This document shows positions 35,002-46,200 of a stretch of DNA of 64,000 bases, one piece after another. The notes under the pieces are model-generated. The model was not told the origin of the DNA, ran no database searches, and saw only the letters and a list, made by a program, of their open reading frames with translations. Every line of letters begins with the position of its first letter. Position 1 is the stretch's first letter. Origin of the DNA: CAWJKP01 sp963843465 (lineage in GTDB: Bacteria > Planctomycetota > Planctomycetia > Pirellulales > Thermoguttaceae); NCBI GenBank assembly GCA_963843465.1, contig CAWJKP010000001.1:2550228-2614227 (forward strand), written 5' to 3'. The translations under genes were made by a program, and so were the position numbers.

Positions 35002-35434
35002 GCCCTGCTGCTCGTCGGCGTCGTAGGCCCTGACGATGTTGGGATGCGAGAAGCTTGGCCGCCGCTTCCGCCTCGCGGTGGAACCGCTCGACGGCCCCGG
35101 CCTGCTTCATGGCCGCCGAGGAGAGGACCTTGATGGCCACCGTGCGTTTCATCCGGCGGTGCTGGGCCTTTAGCACCACGCCCATGCCGCCTGCGCCCAG
35201 CTTGTCCAAGACGACGTACTGGCCGAAGACCAGCCCCTTGGCCTTGCCCTCGTAGACCGCCTGGACCTGGTACTTGGTCAGCTTCCCCTGTTGGACGAGC
35301 GCCTGGGCGAGTTGCTGAGCATCCTTGGGTCGCTTGTCGGGCGGCAGGCAGTCCTGGAACGCGGAGACTTCAGCCGCCGACATGAGGCCGCTTTGCGTCA
35401 AACGCTCGATAAACTGCCCGACCGTGACCGCCAT
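34964..35434 (-). CDS. Receptor kinase, N-terminal segment
   Basis: Starts MAVTVGQFIERLTQSGLMSAAEVSAF, a helical region usual ahead of planctomycete kinases. It continues with the P-loop LGAGGMGVVLKAQH, the catalytic lysine in VAIKVL and the alphaC helix (VERFHREAEAAAKL). After that the frame breaks. No start with a better ribosome site is seen. It reads away from the SagB gene, whose stop lies 165 bases upstream. Confidence 0.8.
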   Translation of the reverse strand: MAVTVGQFIERLTQSGLMSAAEVSAFQDCLPPDKRPKDAQQLAQALVQQGKLTKYQVQAVYEGKAKGLVFGQYVVLDKLGAGGMGVVLKAQHRRMKRTVAIKVLSSAAMKQAGAVERFHREAEAAAKLLASQHRQGLRRRRAAGHALPGDGVRRGQ

Positions 35435-35599
35435 CGCCAGGACCCGCGACCAGACCAGTTGGGGTGCGACTATTTATCTACTGTACTCAGACGCCGACAA
35501 GGCCGAAAGACTCCCCCACTATAGCCGGGGGCGCCAAGCGGTCTGACGTCGGCTCGGGAGTGGCGATCGGCGCTCTTGCCCAGCCCTGGCCGTGCGAGG

Positions 35600-36361
35600 T
35601 CAGCTCATCTGGATCTTGCCCACCGGGGCCAGATAAATGACGAACTCCTCGGACCCATCCACCCGCACCAGCCGGTCCATCAACTGCTGATGGTACGCCG
35701 CCACGGCGCAGGTTCCCGCTCCGACAGCCTCGCAGGCCAGATACAGGTTCTGGCAGACGTGCCCGGCGTCCAGGGCGATGACTTTGTGGGCGGTCAGCCC
35801 GTAGCGCCACTCCATGCGGTACGGGATGGCTGTCCAGACCAAGACCACAGCCGCGCGGCCGACGAATGCCTGGCCCAACGTGGCTTCGGTCAACTTCCGG
35901 GGCATCTGCTCCTCGTGGAATAGGTGCAACAGTTGGTGCTCCAGCGGCAGGTAGCGGTAGAAACCGGGCTCCACACCCTTGACGCGCTGCACCGCCAGAT
36001 AGGTCTCCAGGGCGTGCCGATTTCCGGCAGACGGCACGGTGCGCAGCACCGTACCGTGATCCTGCTCGCGGACGCCCTGCGTGGCCCACAGCAGGAAAGA
36101 TAGCTCATCGAGGGTGAGCGGCTCGGGGCTGAAGCTACGGCGGCTTTGGCGGTTTCCGATGGCCGTCGCCAGGTCGATCATCTCGATACCTTCCCACCGT
36201 CCCACGGGCGGCAGACCGAGCCGTCTGGCGTCGGCCGCGAAGGGCTTCTCCAGAGGCGGCGGGGAAACTCCCCGGTTCTGGTCCGTCTGGGAGAAGTCGG
36301 TCTCCAGTCGGATCGTGTCCTTGAGGAACTCGCGGCGACGGTCCAGCAGCGGATCGGGCAT
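35600..36361 (-). CDS. SagB/ThcOx-family FMN nitroreductase
   Basis: A 253-residue nitroreductase-fold protein of the SagB/ThcOx dehydrogenase type: IGNRQSRRSFSPEPLTLDELSFLLWATQG near residue 70, then the FMN-contact segment SAGNRHALETYLAV, and the C-terminal dimer helix DAGHVCQNLYLACEAVGAGTCAVAAY. SagB enzymes oxidise azolines to azoles in peptide toxin pathways, but many stand-alone members exist with other roles. No YcaO or precursor gene is visible nearby. The ATG at 36361 has AGGAG eight bases upstream. Confidence 0.8.
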   Translation of the reverse strand: MPDPLLDRRREFLKDTIRLETDFSQTDQNRGVSPPPLEKPFAADARRLGLPPVGRWEGIEMIDLATAIGNRQSRRSFSPEPLTLDELSFLLWATQGVREQDHGTVLRTVPSAGNRHALETYLAVQRVKGVEPGFYRYLPLEHQLLHLFHEEQMPRKLTEATLGQAFVGRAAVVLVWTAIPYRMEWRYGLTAHKVIALDAGHVCQNLYLACEAVGAGTCAVAAYHQQLMDRLVRVDGSEEFVIYLAPVGKIQMS

Positions 36362-36678
36362 GGCAGCTACTCCTGAGTGACTCCAGGACCGGGACGAGCG
36401 GCCCGCTCCATAATACCGCTCCCTACGCGCGGTGTCAGGGCAGGTCTGCCTGACCACGCCCTCGCGACGGCCCCCAAGAATCGCCTGGAACGCTGCAAGA
36501 GCGATCAGGCTCTTCCTGGCCGCACTTCGGCCCCCGCCTCACCAGCAACGCGCTGGGGGCCTTCTTTGCGTTCTTGTACTTGCCGGCGGCACCCAACTCG
36601 CCCGTGATCTGTCACGGGGCGCGTTGAAACCGGCCACCGATGGGCGCGTTATACCAGCCAGTGAATGAAGAGGTTTGG
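36362..36678. other. Intergenic stretch with hairpins, no gene seen
   Basis: No supported ORF. GGCCCCC (36529-36535) pairs with GGGGGCC (36555-36561), with a nested CCAGC/GCTGG, and is followed on the plus strand by TTCTTTGCGTTCTTG. A second hairpin is CCCGTGA-TCTG-TCACGGG (36601-36618). Neither is followed by a strong T run. Confidence 0.4.
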
Positions 36679-37587
36679 CTACCTCATCGGATGCCGCTTG
36701 AAGAACTCCCACATCAGATCGTTGGCCGAGATGCTGTGGGTTGTCTTGCCCAGCCAGGGAATGGGCCACTGCCGTCCAGGCCAAGTGTGGCCGCCACCCT
36801 TGATTACGAATAGGATGACCTCAGTCCCGTCCTTGCCCGGTCCATAGATCTCCCGTTTCACCGTCGTGCCATCGTCTGCCTTGTGGGGCAGGTCCGTGGT
36901 CTTGGGCTTCCTCGGGCAGCCGTTGATCCTGACCCAGGTGCCAATTGTCTCCTCGACGGACTTGAAGGCCAGAAACTTCGCCGTTCGTTCGCTCGGCCCA
37001 TTGAAAGGCACAAGTTTGTCGTCTGTCCCATGGAAGTGCATCACGGACACGGGACGACGGGGCTGGCATTTCTCCACGGCGATGGTGCCGCTCACCGGAG
37101 CGATGGCTGCGATCCGCTGCGAAAGCTCCGCTGCCAGCCGATAACACATCATCCCTCCGTTGGATATGCCCGTGGCATACACCCGCTTGGGATCGACGTT
37201 GACCAATTTGGGCAACTCGTCGAGAATCGCCTCAACGAACTTCACGTCGTCTGGTAGCTTCTCGGCATTCGGTCCATGGAAGCCACCTGAGTTCCAGACA
37301 AGAAGGATATCCTCCTTGCCGGTTCCGTTGGGATAGACCACGACAAACCCCGCCTCATCGGCCTTGGTGCTAAGACCGCTGGACAGAGCCATGATCGAAG
37401 CGTTCGTCATCGCTCCATGAAAAGCCAGCACGACCGGCGTTGGCCGCTCCGGCTCGTACTTCGGTGGAACATGGACGGTGTACGAGCGGGTTCGCCCACC
37501 GTCCTGCAAAGTCCGGCTGTGGTCGCCGGGAGCCAGTGGCTCGGCGGCGAGCATCGTAGCGAAGAGGAGGACTGAAGCGGGACTCAT
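36679..37587 (-). CDS. Secreted PHB-depolymerase/feruloyl-esterase-type hydrolase
   Basis: A 302-residue alpha/beta hydrolase of the LpqC/esterase-PHB family. The N-terminus gives a short signal peptide (SPASVLLFATMLAAEPL). The oxyanion segment VLAFHGA comes next, and the nucleophile elbow is GISNGG with Ser142. The acid is probably the Asp of HFHGTDDKLV, and the His is in GGGHTWPG. Substrates in this family include feruloylated polysaccharides and short PHB. The ATG overlaps the stop of the hydrolase remnant (ATGA), which suggests the two were cotranscribed when intact. Confidence 0.85.
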   Translation of the reverse strand: MSPASVLLFATMLAAEPLAPGDHSRTLQDGGRTRSYTVHVPPKYEPERPTPVVLAFHGAMTNASIMALSSGLSTKADEAGFVVVYPNGTGKEDILLVWNSGGFHGPNAEKLPDDVKFVEAILDELPKLVNVDPKRVYATGISNGGMMCYRLAAELSQRIAAIAPVSGTIAVEKCQPRRPVSVMHFHGTDDKLVPFNGPSERTAKFLAFKSVEETIGTWVRINGCPRKPKTTDLPHKADDGTTVKREIYGPGKDGTEVILFVIKGGGHTWPGRQWPIPWLGKTTHSISANDLMWEFFKRHPMR

Positions 37588-37959
37588 CGCTCATTACCTA
37601 CAGCAGCAGATCCGGCCTTCGGCTTGATATACCCTATCGACACGAGAAACTCATCCATCCTCAGCGTCGTCTTCTCCAGCCAGGGCGGCCGGTTGAAGAA
37701 ACCGTGCCCTTGGCCTTCAGCGGTGAACATCTCGGCACGGTGCCCCAGTTCCTTCGACTTCCTCATGAACTCCTCGCCCTGGGCGGCAAGTTGGTCGGCC
37801 GAGCCGTACAGCAGCAGTGTCGGCGGTGTGTCCTTGGTGAGATACAAGGTGGGTGAAGGACTTGGTTGCCGGTGCCTTTGGCTCGTCCTCTCCTCGGGCT
37901 TGGAAGGTCACGATCCCGACCAGCGTGCAGATGGACAAACTCAGCTTGATGAAGCGCAT
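37584..37959 (-). pseudogene. Alpha/beta-hydrolase with deleted core
   Basis: The 5' end is a clean start (GCGGAGG before ATG 37959) with a signal peptide (MRFIKLSLSICTLVGIVTFQARG) and EDEPKAPATKSFTH. It then jumps, with a frame change near 37855, straight to the C-terminal part of an esterase (LTKDTPPTLLLYGSADQLA, then AEGQGHGFFNRPPWLEKT with the catalytic His). About 200 residues including the nucleophile are missing. The remnant ends in ATGA, overlapping the next gene. Confidence 0.7.
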
Positions 37960-38220
37960 GGTCTCGCCGCCTCCGCAACTTCGCCCGCCAGAATCGCTCC
38001 CACTTCGGACCTCGCTCGCCGTTCCTCGCCATCGCGGTGCCTCCTCAATGGAGACGTTCGGACCTCCACCCAGGGTTAAGGCACCATGGTCGACAAGATC
38101 CACTTGGCAGATTGGTCACCTGCTCGGCGGTGGTACTACCGGAGACAGCCGGACTCGGGTGGGGCGTAGACGTTGAGAGTGGCTGTTCCTTGCGTCCTGC
38201 TCCGCGCGGAAGAAAGACTG

Positions 38221-41200
38221 TCAAAAGCCTGGATTTCGCTTGCTCTTGGCGGTGGAAGACTGGCCGGCGGAGGCCAGCCAATTCGTCTCCCCGTCGTCGC
38301 CCCAGAGGAGACCATCGAGATTGGCCTGAGCCGACCCGCCCGCACCCGCCTGTATGGCCAGCGCCTGGCTCACGGCCTGGTCCTCGCCGCTACTGGGGCC
38401 GGCCAGCTCGGCCGGATCGACCGTGCCGCGGGACAGGGCCGCAAAGAGGCCGTCGGCCAGGTGTTGCTGCACTCGGGCAGCGCCGGCAGACGGAGAGACC
38501 GGGCCCAGGGCCTGGACCGCAGCGGCCGCGCTGACCGGGGCCACGGGGCCGGCGACCACGCTGGCGGTCAACTGCGACAACGCACTGGCAGAGCCAGTGG
38601 CACCCTCGGCGCCCGCCAAGGTCACCAGGGCGTCGATCTGCGGATTGTAGGCGTTGGCCGGGGCCGGCGAGAGCACGAAGGGCCCCTGCTGGCCGTCGAC
38701 CTGGGTGTAGATCGGGGCACTGCCGTTGGGATCGACCGAGTCCACCAGGTTGACGGTCGTCGTGCCCGCCGCCGTAAGGCCGGTCTGGTGGAAGTCGATG
38801 ACCACCAGGCTGCCCGCCGTCGAGCTGGCAATGGGCGTCGTGCTCAAGATCGTCACGGCGATCTGGCCGGTGGCCTGGTCGATGCTGGATTGCAGCGTCC
38901 AGCCGCTGCCGGAGGCGGGCACGCTGCCCAGGTGAATGTCGCTGGGGGAGACGCTGAGGACCGCAGGGTCGTAGCTCAAGGCCACCGTGGCCTCCGTCAT
39001 GCCGTCGTTGGCCGCCGGCAGCGGGTCGTCGATGTCCACCGGCACCGCCAGGGTGCCGTCGGTCCCCACCTGCAACGCCGAGGGGAGGCTCACGGCCGGG
39101 TCGGGGCCGGTGGAGAGAATGGTCCCCAGACCGGTCGGGTAGGGCGGCAGATACGGGACCGTGTGCGCGTTGCTGCCGTAGCCGCCGTTGACGTAGTTGA
39201 TCAGATCGTTGCCGTCGGACAAGCTCACATACCCAGCGCCGGCGATGTCGCCGATGATGGCCGGGTCGGCCAACTTATAGGCGTTGAAGCCCGTCGACAC
39301 GTCGCCGAGCACATTCTCCATCAGCCCCACGTCCGAGCTGTCCAGCGTGCCGTCGCCGGTCGCATCGCCCAGGAAGGCGACCACGTGCACCGCCTGGCTG
39401 CCCAGCGCGTTCACGCCGGGGACCAGCGTGGCGCCAGTGAGGTCTTCCCCGCTGATCGTGTTGATGGTGATGGTCAGCAGGTCCTTCGACGCGTAGGCGT
39501 CGACGGCCGTGGCGGGCACCGTGGCGTCCAGATGGCCGAGGACGATGGGGCCGAAGGAGGGAATCGAACCGGCGGAGGCTGGCAAACCGGCGGTGCCGGT
39601 GTCGACCCCGTCGTAAAAGAGGTCCCCAGAGTTGAAGACGATCGTGGCGGTGCCCGGCGTAGTTACCGTGACCGTAAACGTCGCGTCAGGGTAGGTCCCA
39701 AAGTCCTGGGCCAGCGTGTCCCCATCGAGCCCCTTAGCGGTTCCGAATTGCAGGCCGGGATCGAGCGTGTTGGTGCTCGAGGTGATGGATAAGAGCGCGG
39801 GGTTGTAGGTCAGGGTGAACGTGGCCTGCGTCACTCCGCCGGTATCGGTGAGCGAAATGGGGATGCCGGTGAGGATCGAGAAACTTCCACCCGTGGCAGA
39901 GGCGTGTGACCCCGCGAGACTGAACGTGAAGACGGAGCTGAACGGAAGTTGGCCGGCGGGCGGCGAGCCGCCGTAATTCGTATTGGTGAGGATCGTCCAG
40001 GTGCCGTTGTAGACGGCGGCCGCGCCCGTCAAGCCGGAGATGGCGACCTGCTGGCCGGCCAAGGCCTGGTCCTGCACCAAGGTGGTGACCGTGACGGTCC
40101 CGGTGCTGCTGTTGTCGGCGATGCTGGCAATCGGCCCGCTGGCGTTGGGCAGGTTGACGGTGTTGCCGGGGCCGCGGGCAAAGGCCGGCACGACCACGGC
40201 CACGTCGGTCGCGGTGGTGAAGGCGCCGTTGTCGACCATCTCGTTGGCGGTGAAGTCCGAGGGGCCGATGGTAATCGGTTCGCTGTACGGCCCATACACG
40301 GGCTGGCGGTAGCTAGCGCCAGATGACGCCGACGGGGCCGGACTGAAGCCCGTGGAATCCGGGCCGTCCAGGGCTTGCCCGTTGAGGGTCGTGAAGGCCG
40401 AGCTGCCGCTGGCGAAGTAGACGAGATAAGTGTCCGGAACCAGGATGGCCGACGTGGAGTCAGCCGACGAGACGCCGGCAATCGGCAGCCCGCTATTTTT
40501 CACCAAGGTCGTGGCCACGAAGGTCATCGTGTTGCCGGTGTCCACCGCCGTTCCGGCAGGCACGCCCTCGGCCGCGGGGGAAATGGGGGGCAGGCCGGCA
40601 ACGTCGGTGTATTGGAAAGTCGAGCCGCTGACGCTGGTGATGATAAAGCTGCCGTTGTAGGGGGTGGCGGGGTCGGACTGCCCCGCGGGCACGTCGGTCG
40701 CGGGCTCGCTGGTGACGCCGGAGATGGTCACTGCGTCGCCGACCGTAAAGTGAATCGCTTGGGTGGTGATGACGGTCACCGTGGTGCCCGACTCCGTGAT
40801 GCTGTCGGCCGAAATGGCCAGGTAGGCCGTGGTCGAGTCCAACACCAGGGAGCCGTGTACTTGGCCCTCCGTATACTCGCCGGTGAGGGTCACGCTGGGC
40901 AGCGACTGCGCGCCGTAGAGGTTGACGTCGGCCGGGTCGACGGGCTCGCTGAAGGCGGCCGTGAACCCCGTCGAGGTCATGCTCACGCCGGTGACCACCA
41001 GCGTCGTGTTGAAGGCGCTGGAGGTAGCCGTGATGCCGCCGTCGGCGGCGTCGGTGGCCGTAAGGGTATAGCCGGTGCCGGCGGCGCTGTAGCCGGTGTT
41101 GGGCTGGCTGATCGACAGGCCGCTGAAGGCGGCCACGCCGCCGCTGACGCCCACGGGCGTCGAGGCGCCGTTGAGCGCGCCGTTGACGTCGCCGCTAGCG

Positions 41201-43295
41201 GGCGCATTCAAGGTCAGCGCCACGCTGGAGGTGTCGCCGGTCACCGCGTTGCCGTAGGAGTCTTCCACGCTCACCGCGGCGCTGAAGTCGCTCGTGCCGG
41301 CGACCACGGGCAGGGGCTGGCCCGTGAACGTCAGGTGGGTGGCCACCCCCGGAGTGACGGTGAACGAGTCGGACGTTTGGCCGAGGTTGCCGATGACCAC
41401 GCCGCTGCTGTTGGTGATCGCAACGGTGGCGGTCAACTGGTAGTAGCTGTTGGAGGAGTGATGGATGTTGACCTCGCTGAAGGTGGCAATGCCGGTGGTG
41501 GGGTCCACCGACGCGGTCGGGATCGAGGAAGTCATGCTGGTGCCGACGAACAGCAAGGTGCTGGGGCTGGCGGCGGTGGCCGTCAAGGTCACCGTGTAGG
41601 GCGTGTCCGTCGCCGGGTATTCATAGCCGAGGACCGGGTTTCCATACAGGTCTTCCAGCGTGGCGCTCACCGGGATCGTGGTGCCTGCGTACGTGTTGGC
41701 GATCGTGCTGATGGCGACCTGCGTGGGAGAGCCGTTGGTGACCGTGATCCCGTCCGTGACCACGTTGCTGGTGCCGGTTGGGTTTGTCGCCTGGTTCGAG
41801 CTGGTGGCGGTGGCGGTGATCGACCACGTGCCGACGTGCTGCAGGCTCACCAGGGCGAAGGCAACGCCCGTGCCCGGCTCGAAGGTCATGGTGTACTGGC
41901 TGAGCCAAGCCGCTTCGGTGCTATCGCTGCTGGTGAAGCTGACGGTGCCGGTGTAGCCGGGCACGAGGTTGCCGTTGGCGTCCTCGGCCTCCAGTTCCAG
42001 CAGGAAGTTCGAGCCGGCCGTGACGGAAAGCGGACTAGTTTGCGTCGTGACCACGAAATGGGTGGCCGTCCGCGTGATGGTGCCGGAAGCGTTGTCGAAC
42101 GTCACGCTGTAGTTGAAGCCGCCGTTGCCGTCGTTGACCGAACCGGCCGGGACCAGCGCCTCCGAGCCTGCCGCCGCGCTGGCGTAGGTCTCGGTGAAGG
42201 CGAGCGTGTCGTACGCGCCGTTGGGGGCCGCATTGGGGGCCAGGTAGGCGCCGTCGGGGTTGGCGGGGGTGAACACCGTGCCGGCGGTAATGGTGGGGGT
42301 CGCGTTGGCAGGGGTTGCGCTGCTGCCAACCGACGTATTGCCGTCGAAGGGCTTGGTGGCGGCGGTGGCCGTCACGGTGATCGCCAGGGGCAGGATCGCG
42401 CCGGCCGTGCTGTTAAGGTACGTCACGCTGTAGTTGGCGGAGCTGTTGCCGCCGTCGCCGTCGCTGACCGAGCCGGTCGCCTGGTTGATGACCAGCGGGT
42501 TGCTGATAAAGCCGGTGCTGATCGCGTTGCGGCTGGTGAACGACTCGGTGTAGTCCAAGGTGTCGTTCTCGCCGGTGACGGGGTTGACGGCCAGGCTGCC
42601 GCCGGTAACGGTGGGCACGGCCCCCGGCGCGGCGGTCGAGCCGTCGTAGATCTTGTCCCAGGCCGCCGCCGTGAGCGTGATCGCCCGCTTGGTGACCGTC
42701 TGGGTCACCGTGGCGGTGTCGCTGGCGAAGTTCCCCGTGGCCGTATAGGCGGCCGTGATGGTGTCCCCCAAGGGGGCGGTGACCTTGAAGGCGTAGGGCA
42801 GGGTCAGAGTCCAGGTCGTGGTCGTTCCGCTGCTGCTGGACGAGGAGACGGCGGTCGGCAAGGCGCTCAGATCCGTGGTGCCGTCCCAGAAGACGACGCT
42901 GCCGGTGGGCGCGTTGCTCGTGAGCGGTGCGGTGACGACGGCCGTGAAGCTGACCATGTTGCCGTAGGTCACCGAAGCGCTCGAGGTCGTTACGCTTTCC
43001 GTGGTCGGCGTTTGGGTCAACTGGTGAACCGTGAGCAGCACGTAGTCGTCGCCCCCGGTTTGCGTGCTGACGGTGTACGTGGCGTTGGGCGTGGAGAGCG
43101 TCCCCGCGTTGGCGAAGGCGCCGGTGATGGCGCCGCTGGCCTTGATGATCTTGAAGGTCTGACCCACGGACGCGGGCACGAAGCCGTTCAGGGCCGAGAG
43201 GTTCAACATGGCGTTGTTGAGGTTCACCGTGCCGGTGACGTAGAGCAGGCTGTTCGCCCCGCTGGCCAGTTGCACGTCGTAGCCGGCGCCGAGGT
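38221..43295 (-). CDS. Giant secreted protein 1, C-terminal segment (cohesin-dockerin-cohesin)
   Basis: About 1,690 residues that continue the preceding segment after a one-base break near 43295. In order: the end of an autotransporter-type strand region; Ig-like and YDG-type domains (KIYDGSTAAPG); several invasin/filamin-like Ig modules with VTLTATAASPSTLLFVG and similar; a module with PVDPADVNLYG; a cohesin-like domain after PAFARGPGNTVNLP (about 39480-40190); a dockerin-like pair of calcium loops (GDATGDGTLDSSD and GDIAGAGYVSLSD, about 39185-39395); a second cohesin-like domain (VALSYDPAVLSV, about 38680-39110); and a short variable tail. Confidence 0.8.
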
Positions 43296-46200
43296 TGCGC
43301 CGGACGGCAGCACGACGTTGGTGGTGGCGTAGAGGGTGCCGGGGGCGGTGCTCTGGTCGCCGTCGGCTCCGGGTTGGATCGAGCCGCCGTAATTGGCGTT
43401 CAGAGCGAAGGCGCCGCCGACCGTGCCCGTGCCCTCGATGGTGATGGCCTTCGTGCCCAGGGCCGAGGCGTTGTTCACGTCCAGCGTGCTGCCGCCGGAG
43501 ACGTCGAAGGTGGTCCCGTTGACCAGGCTGGAGGCCTTGGCGCCGAGGGCCACGGCGCCCAACCCGCTGACGGTGATGGTGCGGGCTGCGCCGCCGTCGA
43601 AGAGGGCGCCGAGGGTCAGCGTGACGCCGCTGGTAGCGGGCACGAAGGTGGGGTCGCCCAGCAGGAAAACGGTCCCCAGGGTCACTCCCAGCGGCGTGGC
43701 GCTGCTGGTGGTGACGTTGAGGGTAGTGGATGTGATGGCCAGCGCCCCCATGACGGCCGGCCCGTTCTCGACGTCGATGGTCGAGTTGACCAGCGCGATG
43801 ACGTCGTTGTAATAGGTTTGTGGCGACGAGAGAGTCGCCGAGGCCTTCAATTCGAGCGTGCCGCCAGACATCGTCACCGCGCCGGTGCCCAAGGAACTGG
43901 TGGCGGAGGTTTGGAGGGTGCCCTGCTCGGCTATCGTGTCGCCGTAGGTGTCGTTGGCGGGGAGGACCAGCGTGCCGAGGCCCGTCTTATTGAGCGCTCC
44001 TGCCCCGCCGATGGACTGGGTGATCGTCAAGGTCTGGGACCCATCGACCTCGATGGCGCTGGCCGAGCTTTCCAGGGTATAGGTGCGGCTGGAGGTGATG
44101 GGAGAGAGGGTAGTGTTGCCGATTGTTTCCAGTGCTTCCAGAGTGCCGGCATTGATGTTGACTGCGCCGTAGTTCCCGTTGAAGGCGCTGCCCAGGCTGC
44201 CGTCGCTGGCGATCTGGAGCGTGCCGGCGTTGATGGTGGTCGGGCCCGAATAGGCGTTGGCGGGGTTGGCCAGGGTGACGATCCCGCTTCCATTCACGAC
44301 CAGGGCCTGGCCGCTGATGACGCCGTTGACCAGCGTATTGCCGACCCCGGCGAAGGTGAGTGCGTAGTCGCCGCCGGCGATGGAGATGTTGTTGTTGGCG
44401 GCGTTGCCGTTGAGCGTGAACGTGCTGCCGGACGTGGCCGAGTTGATGGTGGCGTTGGCCGCCAGAGCGACGGAGCCGGCGAAGGAGTTGCTGCCGATGC
44501 TTTCGATAGCGCCGGCTCCGCCCAGGCCGGTGCCGCTGATGGTCAGCGGTTCGGCCGTGGTGTAGTTGACGCCGCCCGCGAAGGCCAGCGTGGCGCTGCT
44601 GGCAACCATGATGCCGGAGTCCGTCGCTAAGCCCATGGCGCCGTTAGCCGCCACCACCAGGGTGCCGCCGTTGATCGTGGTCGTCCCGGTGTAGGTGTTG
44701 GTGTTGGACAGGGTCAACGTGCCGCTGCCGGTCTTGACCATCGCGTCGGTGCCGGCCACGGAGCCTGAAATGACGTCGCCGATATTGGTGGCGCCGGCAC
44801 CATCGACAGTCAGCGTGTTGCCGGCCAGATCAATAGGAGAGGCGAGGTTCAACGTTCCCTGGCTGTTGGTCCAGGTGTCGGAATCGCCCAGCGTGATGTG
44901 GGCGAGACTCACGGTCGTGGCCGTGCCTACCATGTTGTTGGTAATGCCGCCGGGACCGGTCAACGTGACGGCATTGCCGCTGATCGTGAAATCATCGCCC
45001 GGGGTGGAATCGTCATCGGTGATCTCGATGCTCGCCAGCGACAGACCCAGGATATCGTTCTGACTGGTAAATGTGTGTGCATCTGAGGAATTGAAGATCA
45101 ACGTATCGCTGCCGCTGCCGTCTGCGCCGGGCGCAAAACCTGGACTCCAGTTGTTCGCATCGCTCCAGGCCGTGGGGGTAGTGCCGTCGCCACCAATCCA
45201 GGTCAGCGTGCACGGGGCAATGGAGACCGTCACCGTGCCGCTGGCGGGCAGGTAGTTGCCGCTGGGATCGGAGAACGACCACGCGTCCCCGGCGTACGTC
45301 CCGGCGTTGGTGTGCACCGTGCCCGTGAGGTCGAAATCGCTGCTGGGCAAGGCATGGCCGAGGACGTCCGTGGCCCTGCCCGCGGCCGTGGTCTGCGGAC
45401 TGCCGTTGTAGATCAGGCCCGCGATCGCCGTCACGCTGGCGTTGGCGTTGGCCTGGCCGATGCTGTCGGTGACCGTGCCGCTGGCGGGCAGGTAGTTGCT
45501 GCTGGGGTCGGAGAACGACCAGGCGTCGCCGACGTACGTCCCGGCGTTGGTGTGCACCGTGCCCGTAAGGGTGAAATCGCTGCCCGGCAAGGCAGCGCCG
45601 AAGACGTCCGTGGCCGTGCCCGCCGCCGTGGTCTGCGCGCTGCCGTTGTAGACCAGGCCCGCGGTCGCCGTCACGCTGGCGTTGGCGTTGGCCTGGCCGA
45701 TGCTGTCGGTCACCGTGCCGCTCTGGCTGGCATAGTTGCCGCTGGGATCGGAGAACGACCACGTGTCCCCGACGTACGTCCCGGCGTTGGTGTGTACCGT
45801 GCCCGTGAGCGTGAAATCGCTGCTCGCCAAGGCATGGCCGAAAACGTCCGTGGCCGTGCCCGCCGCCGTGGTCTGCGAAGCGCCGCTGTAGACCAGGCCC
45901 GCGGTCGCCGTCACGCTGGCGTTGGCGCTGGCCTGGCCGATGCTGTCGGTCACCGTGCCGCTCTGGCTGGCATAGTTGCCGCTGGGGTCGGAGAACGACC
46001 AGGCGTCGGCGACGTACGTCCCGGCGTTGGTGTGCACCGTGCCCGTGAGGGTGAAATCGCTGCCCGGCAACGTAGCGCCGGAGACGTTCGTGGCCGTGCC
46101 CGTCGCCGTGCTCTGCGGCGCGCCGCTGTAGACCAGGCCCGCGATCGCCGAAACGCTGGCGTGGGCGTTGGCCTGGCCGATGCTGTCGGTCACCGTGCCG

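Noticed and set aside
40375..43332. A long antisense frame over the C-terminal part of giant protein 1
   Set aside because: High-GC shadow of a real coding strand; no domain and no start site.
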